A DNA stretch of 5,151 nucleotides, taken from NCBI GenBank assembly GCA_002336035.1, contig DDED01000142.1, positions 1-5,151 on the forward strand. Direction: 5' to 3'. Source of the stretch: Cellvibrionales bacterium UBA1963 (GTDB lineage Bacteria; Pseudomonadota; Gammaproteobacteria; Pseudomonadales; UBA7434). Positions within the stretch are counted from its first letter, which is position 1; each line of letters opens with the position of its first letter. Shown here piece after piece: positions 1 to 3,891 of the stretch. The notes beneath the pieces were generated by a model that saw only the letters and a list, made by a program, of their open reading frames with translations, was not told where the DNA came from and searched no databases. The translations under genes and the position numbers were made by a program.

Positions 1-1096
1 GTTAATGATATGAGCGAAATTAATATTGATGCAGCTATTGTTCAAAACGACGTCTCTTTAAATCACAGTGAAGAAAAATTAGTTGAGATGAGTAATGGCT
101 GTATATGTTGTACTTTGCGAGAAGATTTGCTCGATGAAGTCAATACACTTGCTAAAGAAGGGCGTTTTGATTATTTGGTAGTAGAGTCAACAGGAATCTC
201 TGAACCCCCTGCCCGTCGCTGAAACCTTTACTTTTGCCGATGAACATGGTGTTTCTTTATCGGATGTAGCGGACCTTGATACGATGGTGACCGTGGTCGA
301 CGCCGTGAACTTCATGATAGATTATGAAGAGGCGCAATCGTTGCAAGAAGCCGGCGAGTCACTGGGTGAAGAAGACGAGAGAAGCGTGGCCGACTTACTG
401 GTTGATCAAGTTGAGTTTGCCGATGTGATACTCATCAGTAAGATCGATTTAGTGAGTCACACTGATGTCGAGCAACTAACAGGCATACTAAAGACATTAA
501 ACACCCACGCTAAAATCATTCCGATTCAACAGGGCCAAATCGACACCGATACGGTTTTGAATACGGGGCTATTTAACTTCGAACGCGCCCAACAAGCCCC
601 AGGTTGGCTTAAAGAAATGCGCGGCGAGCATGTGCCAGAAACCGAAGAGTACGGGATTGGCAGTTTTAGCTATGCGGCCCGACGCCCTTTTCATCCCGAA
701 AAATTTTACCAATTTCTGCATAATACCAAGGACTTTGGCAAACTGATTCGCTCGAAAGGCTATTTCTGGTTGGCCACTCGGCCTGAGTTTGCCGGCCAGT
801 GGAGCCAAGCCGGGGGCATTGCCCGGCACGGTTTTGGTGGCATGTTCTGGAAAGCCGTACCTAAGGAACATTGGCCCACCGACCAAGCGTACCTCGACTC
901 GATTGAAAAAGAATGGGTTGAGCCCTTTGGTGACATGCGTCAAGAGCTGGTCTTTATTGGTCAAGGCTTGGATCAATCGGCGATGACAACCGCCCTCGAT
1001 AACTGTCTGTTAAGCGAGGAAGAACTCTTGCAAGGTAAGGCTCATTGGGCGACGTTTAACGACCCTTTTCCTGTTTGGGAGCAAGATTCTCAATAA
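1..1096 (+). pseudogene. zigA: ZigA-like COG0523 zinc metallochaperone GTPase, 5'-truncated and frameshifted
   Basis: COG0523 proteins are cytoplasmic G3E P-loop GTPases that hand metal ions, usually zinc, to client enzymes. Translation is open from base 1 (VNDMSEINIDAA, a typical internal COG0523 segment), so the true start and the Walker A loop lie upstream of the window. Frame 1 carries the family metal-binding CxCC motif as GCICCTLR (bases 97-120) and the ESTGISEP motif (184-207), then hits TGA at 220-222. Removing one C from the C5 run at 205-209 restores the expected EPLPVAETF and joins frame 2, open to TAA at 1094-1096. That part has the G4-like ISKIDL (434-451) and a full CobW C-terminal domain with features typical of ZigA/YciC-type members: RRPFHPEKF, RSKGYFWLATRPE, GDMRQELVFIG and a final DPFPVWEQDSQ. 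Combined length is about 365 codons against roughly 400 for the family. The family call is firm, the ZigA subfamily less so. Whether the frameshift is real or a sequencing error cannot be told here. Such genes are often controlled by Zur, but the promoter is outside the window. Confidence 0.88.
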
Positions 1097-1142
1097 ACAA
1101 GCCGAAGACATAAGCCCTTCTTGAACTGCAGGCTTAAGAGGG

Positions 1143-1183
1143 TGATCATATTGCTAGTGATTAGATCAGTTTTTACTTTTTTT
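1143..1183 (+). terminator. Possible weak intrinsic terminator after the GTPase gene
   Basis: An inverted repeat TGATC (1143-1147) / GATCA (1164-1168) is followed by a T-rich tract, GTTTTTACTTTTTTTC (1169-1184). The stem is only 5 bp with a 16-base loop and is AT-rich, so the hairpin is weak. It lies 47 bases after the GTPase stop codon, where a terminator would be expected. This is a candidate, not a firm call. Confidence 0.3.
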
Positions 1184-1387
1184 CGTGACCTTGTAAAGCC
1201 AGGATAATGAGATTTTCTTTTCAGCTGCCGCAGCTCCTTTTTAGAGCCGGCGTAGTTCCGCTGAGATAAGCATTTATGGCCGATCGATAAAAGACAGTGT
1301 TATTTCGACTAAGTTAATGTTTTTTATAGCTTTATTGATTAGGTATGTGGATCAAGGTATCCTTTAATCTGTCGTAAAGCTCCCCGC

Positions 1388-1408
1388 CGAACTTGCCGTT
1401 CGTTTTTT
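1388..1408 (+). terminator. Possible short intrinsic terminator upstream of the rimP promoter
   Basis: CGAAC (1388-1392) and GTTCG (1398-1402) form a perfect 5-bp stem around a 5-base loop (TTGCC), directly followed by six T (1403-1408). The compact stem, small loop and immediate T-run are right for a Rho-independent terminator, though 5 bp is short. It would stop read-through from the upstream GTPase gene about 55 bases before the operon promoter. Confidence 0.4.
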
Positions 1409-1462
1409 AATCAGCTAGGGCGTGTTTTAATGCCAAAATTGCCGTTCAAATAGGGCTTTCCC

Positions 1463-1491
1463 TTGACCCCAGCAACCCCTCTCTCTATAAT
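1463..1491 (+). promoter_or_regulatory. Strong sigma-70 promoter of the rimP-nusA-infB operon
   Basis: The -35 box TTGACC (1463-1468, five of six consensus bases) is separated by exactly 17 bases from a perfect -10 box TATAAT (1486-1491). Transcription should start near 1498-1501. The bases after the -10 box, GCCCGCC, form a GC-rich discriminator like those of rRNA and tRNA promoters under stringent (ppGpp/DksA) control. This is the best promoter seen in the window. Its transcript would enter the structured leader and then rimP, nusA and infB. The promoter call is firm; growth-rate or stringent control is inferred. Confidence 0.85.
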
Positions 1492-1566
1492 GCCCGCCTG
1501 AATTTAGGGGGTCTTGCGGTTTCTCAAGGCGGGGTTAATACGCTTTTTTGCAAGATCTTTGTCTTC

Positions 1567-1591
1567 TGGTCTTTGTCTTTTTAACTATTTT
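1567..1591 (+). promoter_or_regulatory. boxA-like element in the leader
   Basis: TGGTCTTT (1567-1574) matches seven of eight bases of the rRNA boxA core TGCTCTTT. It is followed by a second related stretch, TGTCTTTTTAACTATTTT (1574-1591), resembling the E. coli rrn boxA region with its TTTAACA and ATTT parts. boxA RNA is bound by NusB and NusE (S10) during Nus-factor antitermination. Position is favourable: about 70 bases after the promoter and upstream of two terminators. The match is short and pyrimidine-rich, so chance is possible. Confidence 0.35.
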
Positions 1592-1658
1592 AAAGAGGCA
1601 TTGTGGTAAAAAGCCTGCGGGTCTTTTACTAACGGTTAGCCAACCGCTACAGATTATC

Positions 1659-1689
1659 AAAAAGCCCCCAATAAGGGCTTTTTATTATT
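1659..1689 (+). terminator. Leader terminator 1 (intrinsic)
   Basis: AAAAAGCCC (1659-1667) and GGGCTTTTT (1675-1683) pair perfectly over 9 bp around a 7-base loop (CCAATAA). The U-rich 3' arm and the following ATTATT complete a classic Rho-independent terminator. The A-rich 5' arm means it could also act on the opposite strand. It lies about 160 bases after the operon promoter and 150 bases before rimP, so operon transcripts must read through it. Its 5' arm has a competing partner at 1619-1627. Confidence 0.85.
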
Positions 1690-1712
1690 AATCTACCGTT
1701 TAGGTTAATAAT
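1684..1712 (+). repeat. AT-rich inverted repeat between the two terminators
   Basis: ATTATTAATCTA (1684-1695) and TAGGTTAATAAT (1701-1712) pair over 12 bp with one G-U pair, around a 5-base loop (CCGTT). It begins on the base after the terminator 1 stem and ends three bases before the terminator 2 stem. It has no T-tract of its own. It may stack between the terminators, protect an RNA 3' end, or serve as a ribonuclease site; none of these can be decided from sequence. Confidence 0.6.
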
Positions 1713-1715
1713 TGG

Positions 1716-1744
1716 AATGGGCCTCGTGCCCATTTTTTGTTTTT
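1716..1744 (+). terminator. Leader terminator 2 (intrinsic)
   Basis: AATGGGC (1716-1722) and GCCCATT (1728-1734) form a perfect 7-bp stem with a 5-base loop (CTCGT), followed at once by TTTTGTTTTT (1735-1744). This is a strong, compact Rho-independent terminator, second of a tandem pair and about 100 bases ahead of rimP. No good promoter is visible between it and rimP, so operon expression appears to depend on read-through or antitermination. Confidence 0.88.
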
Positions 1745-1753
1745 AGGGTGGCG

Positions 1754-1804
1754 ATGATGGGTGCAGATCCCTTTAATGCCAGCCTGAATGAGGCGACATT
1801 TTAG
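1754..1804 (+). CDS. Possible 16-codon upstream ORF before rimP
   Basis: ATG at 1754 opens a 16-codon frame, MMGADPFNASLNEATF, ending at TAG 1802-1804. A Shine-Dalgarno-like AGGGTGG (1745-1751) precedes it; the second ATG (1757) is better spaced from AGGG, at 8 bases. The frame starts right after the T-tract of terminator 2 and ends inside the first copy of the 16-bp repeat, 36 bases before the rimP start. No runs of a single amino acid suggest classic amino-acid attenuation. It could be chance, or a leader peptide that brings ribosomes to the rimP start region. Confidence 0.25.
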   Translation: MMGADPFNASLNEATF

Positions 1805-1832
1805 CGATTGACTGAATTAGCGATTGAGTGAA
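1801..1832 (+). repeat. 16-bp tandem repeat abutting the rimP ribosome binding site
   Basis: TTAGCGATTGACTGAA (1801-1816) is followed directly by TTAGCGATTGAGTGAA (1817-1832), two head-to-tail copies differing only at position 12 (C versus G). The end of the second copy runs into the rimP Shine-Dalgarno sequence GAAGG (1830-1834). It is probably a slippage duplication in the translation initiation region; an effect on rimP translation is possible. Confidence 0.9.
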
Positions 1833-1840
1833 GGTAAAAT

Positions 1841-2299
1841 TTGGCAGCAAGTAGCACGCAAATAGAGCAATTAATCGCACCGGTGGTGGTTGATATGGGC
1901 TTTGAATTTTGGGGCCTAGAATATCAAACTCAATCAGGTTCGACCTTGTTGCGCATTTTTATTGAGTCAGATGACGGTATCAGCGCTGATCACTGTGCCG
2001 AGGTAAGTCGCCAACTGTCGCTCATGTTGGATGTTGAAGATCCTATCAAGGGGGTGTATCGCCTTGAGGTATCGTCACCGGGCATGGCTCGGCCGTTTTT
2101 CACCTTAGATCAATACCGTCGCCATATCGGCTTTTTGGTTAAGGTTAAATTGCGCTTTGGTTTTGATGGTCGCAAGCAGTTTAAAGGCTTGTTGACCGGT
2201 ATTGAAAATGATGAATTGTTGATTCAAGAGGGTGAAGATGAATACTGCTTGCCGTTTGAGGCGATAGAAAAGGGCAGTATGATTCCTCAGTTTGACTAA
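1841..2299 (+). CDS. rimP: Ribosome maturation factor RimP
   Basis: RimP binds the free 30S subunit and helps late assembly of its head and body. The 152-residue product is close to the E. coli length (about 150). The N-terminal domain (roughly residues 1-85) carries the family pattern, with APVVVDMGFEFWGLEY, LRIFIESDDGI, CAEVSRQL, DVEDPI and the signature LEVSSPGMARPFF (about 75-87). The rest is the SH3-like C-terminal domain ending SMIPQFD. The start is TTG at 1841: an in-frame TAA at 1835-1837 rules out anything upstream, AAGG (1831-1834) is suitably spaced, and the next possible starts (GTG near codon 15) would remove conserved residues. The weak start codon, with the tandem repeat in front of it, suggests modest translation. 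It is first in the operon, with a 60-base gap to nusA. Identification is secure. Confidence 0.97.
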   Translation: MAASSTQIEQLIAPVVVDMGFEFWGLEYQTQSGSTLLRIFIESDDGISADHCAEVSRQLSLMLDVEDPIKGVYRLEVSSPGMARPFFTLDQYRRHIGFLVKVKLRFGFDGRKQFKGLLTGIENDELLIQEGEDEYCLPFEAIEKGSMIPQFD

Positions 2300-2324
2300 C
2301 GTATTACAATTGGTGGGTGTATAA

Positions 2325-2366
2325 ATGTTTAATTTTGTTATCGGGAGTGGACTGGGCAAATGTTAA
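2325..2366 (+). CDS. Possible 13-codon mini-ORF overlapping the nusA start
   Basis: ATG at 2325 opens a frame of 13 codons, MFNFVIGSGLGKC, that stops at TAA 2364-2366, so its end overlaps the nusA ATG (2360) by seven bases. GGTGGGTG (2311-2318) lies 6 bases upstream as a possible ribosome binding site. The nusA start has only a distant GGAG (2344-2347, 12 bases away), so translating this mini-ORF could bring ribosomes to nusA by coupling. The frame is very short and may be chance. Confidence 0.25.
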   Translation: MFNFVIGSGLGKC

Positions 2367-3856
2367 ATAAAGAGATTTTGCTGGTAGCTGATGCGGTTTC
2401 TAATGAAAAGGGCGTCGATCGTGAAGTGATATTTGAAGCGATTGAATTAGCCTTATCGATGGCGACTAAAAAGCGCTATGAAGAAGAGTCAGAAATCGAG
2501 GTTATTATTGATCGTGAGTCGGGCGACTACGAAACGTTTCGCCGTTGGACCGTGATGCCTGATGATCATTTGTCGATTCTTGGCACTGAATTAACGACCG
2601 AAGAAGCCGCTGAAAAAGATCCGGCTTTGAAAATTGGTGATGTGTATCGAGAGCAAGTTGAAGACATCGAATTTGGCCGTATTGCCGCCCAAACGGCTAA
2701 GCAGGTAATCGTTCAAAAAGTTCGTGAAGCTGAACGCGCTCAAGTGGTTGATGCTTACCGGGATCGTATTGGTGAGATGGTTAGCGGTACCGTTAAAAAA
2801 GTGACCCGCGATGCAGTGATTGTTGACTTAGGTAACAATGCAGAGGCATTGATTAATCGTGATAGCTTAGTCGGTCGCGAGGCCTTCCGTGTCAGTGATC
2901 GTGTCAGAGCGATATTAATGGAAATCCGAGAGGATGTGCGTGGGCCGCAATTGGCACTAAGCCGAGCCTGTAACGAGATGTTAATTGAGTTATTTTCAAT
3001 TGAAGTGCCCGAAATTTCAGAGCAAGTCATTGAAATTCGTGCCGCTGCCAGAGATCCAGGACTGCGCGCTAAGATTGCCGTTAAAACTAATGATGGCCGT
3101 ATTGATCCTGTTGGCGCTTGTGTTGGCATGCGCGGTTCGCGAGTACAGGCAGTCTCTGGTGAACTAGCCAATGAGCGAGTTGATATTATTTTGTGGGACG
3201 ATAACCCAGCGCAACTTGCCATTAATGCTTTGTCGCCAGCTGAAGTTGAATCCATCATCGTCGATGAGGATTCACATTCGATGGATGTTGCCGTGGCTGA
3301 AGATAATTTAGCGCAAGCGATTGGTCGCAATGGGCAAAACGTTCGTTTAGCTTCGCAGTTAACTGGCTGGACGATTAACGTCATGAGCTCAGAAGACGCA
3401 GTAGCTAAAGGTGAAGAAGAGGCTGGTCGGCAAGTTGATATGTTTGTAAAGGCATTAGACATTGATGAAGACGTGTCGCTAGTGCTGGTAGAAGAAGGTT
3501 TTACCTCTTTAGAAGAAGTCGCTTATGTGCCATTAGAAGAGATGGTGAATATAGAAGGCTTTGATGAAGATATTGCTAATGAACTTCGTGCTCGAGCAAA
3601 AGATGCGCTATTGACGCAGGCTATTGCTTCTGAAGAGGTTTTAGAAGGCGGTAATCCAGCGGATGATCTTCTTAATATGGAAGGCATGGATAGGCATCTG
3701 GCATTCGTACTCGCTAGCAAAGGCATTGTCACCATGGAAGATTTGGCCGAACAAGCAGTAGAAGATATTTTAGGTATTGAAGATTTAGATGCAAAACGTG
3801 CGGGAGAGTTAATTATGACTGCTCGTGCGCCATGGTTTGCGGATGAAGAAGACTAA
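2360..3856 (+). CDS. nusA: Transcription termination/antitermination factor NusA
   Basis: NusA binds RNA polymerase, slows elongation, stimulates pausing and hairpin-dependent termination, and joins NusB, NusE and NusG in antitermination complexes. The 498-residue product matches the E. coli length (495). In order: the polymerase-binding N-terminal domain (1 to about 130, MLNKEILLVADAVSNEKG, then TAKQVIVQKVREAERA); an S1 domain (about 138-203, SGTVKKVTRDAVIVDLGNNA); KH1 with GACVGMRGSRVQAV (from about 251); KH2 with AIGRNGQNVRLASQL (from about 320); and both C-terminal acidic repeats (about 365-415, DIDEDVSLVLVEEGF, and 434-490, PADDLLNMEGMDRHLAFVLA) that contact the alpha subunit or lambda N in E. 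coli. ATG 2360 is the only in-frame start after the TAA at 2330, and it matches the family start. Its Shine-Dalgarno is weak or distant. NusA may feed back on the leader terminators upstream. Confidence 0.98.
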   Translation: MLNKEILLVADAVSNEKGVDREVIFEAIELALSMATKKRYEEESEIEVIIDRESGDYETFRRWTVMPDDHLSILGTELTTEEAAEKDPALKIGDVYREQVEDIEFGRIAAQTAKQVIVQKVREAERAQVVDAYRDRIGEMVSGTVKKVTRDAVIVDLGNNAEALINRDSLVGREAFRVSDRVRAILMEIREDVRGPQLALSRACNEMLIELFSIEVPEISEQVIEIRAAARDPGLRAKIAVKTNDGRIDPVGACVGMRGSRVQAVSGELANERVDIILWDDNPAQLAINALSPAEVESIIVDEDSHSMDVAVAEDNLAQAIGRNGQNVRLASQLTGWTINVMSSEDAVAKGEEEAGRQVDMFVKALDIDEDVSLVLVEEGFTSLEEVAYVPLEEMVNIEGFDEDIANELRARAKDALLTQAIASEEVLEGGNPADDLLNMEGMDRHLAFVLASKGIVTMEDLAEQAVEDILGIEDLDAKRAGELIMTARAPWFADEED

Positions 3857-3877
3857 CGCTAACCATTTAATAGTATT

Positions 3878-3888
3878 AGGGGGAAAGG
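3878..3888 (+). promoter_or_regulatory. infB ribosome binding site
   Basis: AGGGGG (3878-3883) lies 8 bases before the infB ATG, and AAAGG (3884-3888) follows it closely. This purine-rich block in the 35-base nusA-infB gap is the strongest Shine-Dalgarno in the window, in contrast to the weak one before nusA. It fits the high IF2 demand relative to NusA and decides the ATG at 3892. Confidence 0.7.
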
Positions 3889-3891
3889 TTC

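Larger units (their letters stand above)
1097..1462. other. Non-coding spacer between the GTPase gene and the rimP promoter
   Basis: These 366 bases hold no convincing open reading frame on either strand and no tRNA. The only structure I can support is weak: a 6-bp inverted repeat TAAGCC/GGCTTA (1111-1136) without a T-tract, and two terminator-like hairpins listed separately. A 9-bp direct repeat TTGCCGTTC occurs at 1393-1401 and 1439-1447. In enterics this position upstream of rimP carries the metY initiator tRNA, and in pseudomonads I recall secG plus tRNA genes; neither is present here. The spacer probably separates the metal-homeostasis gene from the operon and contributes upstream sequence to the promoter at 1463. 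Confidence 0.6.
1499..1745 (+). promoter_or_regulatory. Structured 5' leader RNA of the rimP operon (attenuator-like)
   Basis: From the predicted start near 1499 the RNA can fold into an almost unbroken row of hairpins. These are GGTCTTGC/GCAAGATC (1510-1517 with 1550-1557, one G-U pair); a 12-bp stem with one A·C mismatch and a TGCG loop (1604-1615 with 1620-1631); CGGTT/AACCG (1633-1646); terminator 1 (1659-1683); an AT-rich 12-bp stem (1684-1695 with 1701-1712); and terminator 2 (1716-1734). Bases 1608-1615 (AAAAAGCC) nearly copy the 5' arm of terminator 1, and 1619-1627 can pair with either copy, giving exclusive terminator and antiterminator folds. A leader with a terminal intrinsic terminator upstream of rimP-nusA-infB is known in gammaproteobacteria (the Rfam rimP leader, from memory); I could not test membership. 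NusA affects intrinsic termination, so autoregulation by NusA is a natural inference. It could also be released as a ~190-base stable RNA. Confidence 0.7.

Noticed and set aside
569..976. Reverse-strand open frame of 135 codons inside the GTPase gene
   Set aside because: It lies wholly within the CobW C-terminal coding region, shows no recognisable family or ribosome binding site, and is a shadow of the real frame.
1335..1363. Second promoter, TTGATT-17-TATCCT
   Set aside because: Spacing is right but the -10 box is poor, and the promoter at 1463 is far better. Nothing supports use of this one.
1439..1456. tRNA T-arm-like string GCCGTTCAAAT
   Set aside because: The flanking bases do not form the 5-bp T-stem, and there is no acceptor stem, anticodon arm or CCA end around it.
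1499..1690. 6S RNA, because promoter to terminator gives about 190 bases
   Set aside because: The conserved closing stems and central bubble sequences of 6S RNA are not present; the terminators and position before rimP fit a leader better.
1808..1840. Promoter TTGACT with TAAAAT just before rimP
   Set aside because: The spacer is 21 bases, too long for sigma-70, and the -10 ends on the base before the start codon.
2292..2325. Promoter TTGACT with TATAAA in the rimP-nusA gap
   Set aside because: The spacer is 22 bases; the nearer TTACAA gives only 10. Neither is workable.
2755..3462. Reverse-strand open frame of 235 codons inside nusA
   Set aside because: Its Ser/Thr/Ala-rich product is what antisense of a well-conserved gene gives; the sense strand is unambiguous NusA.
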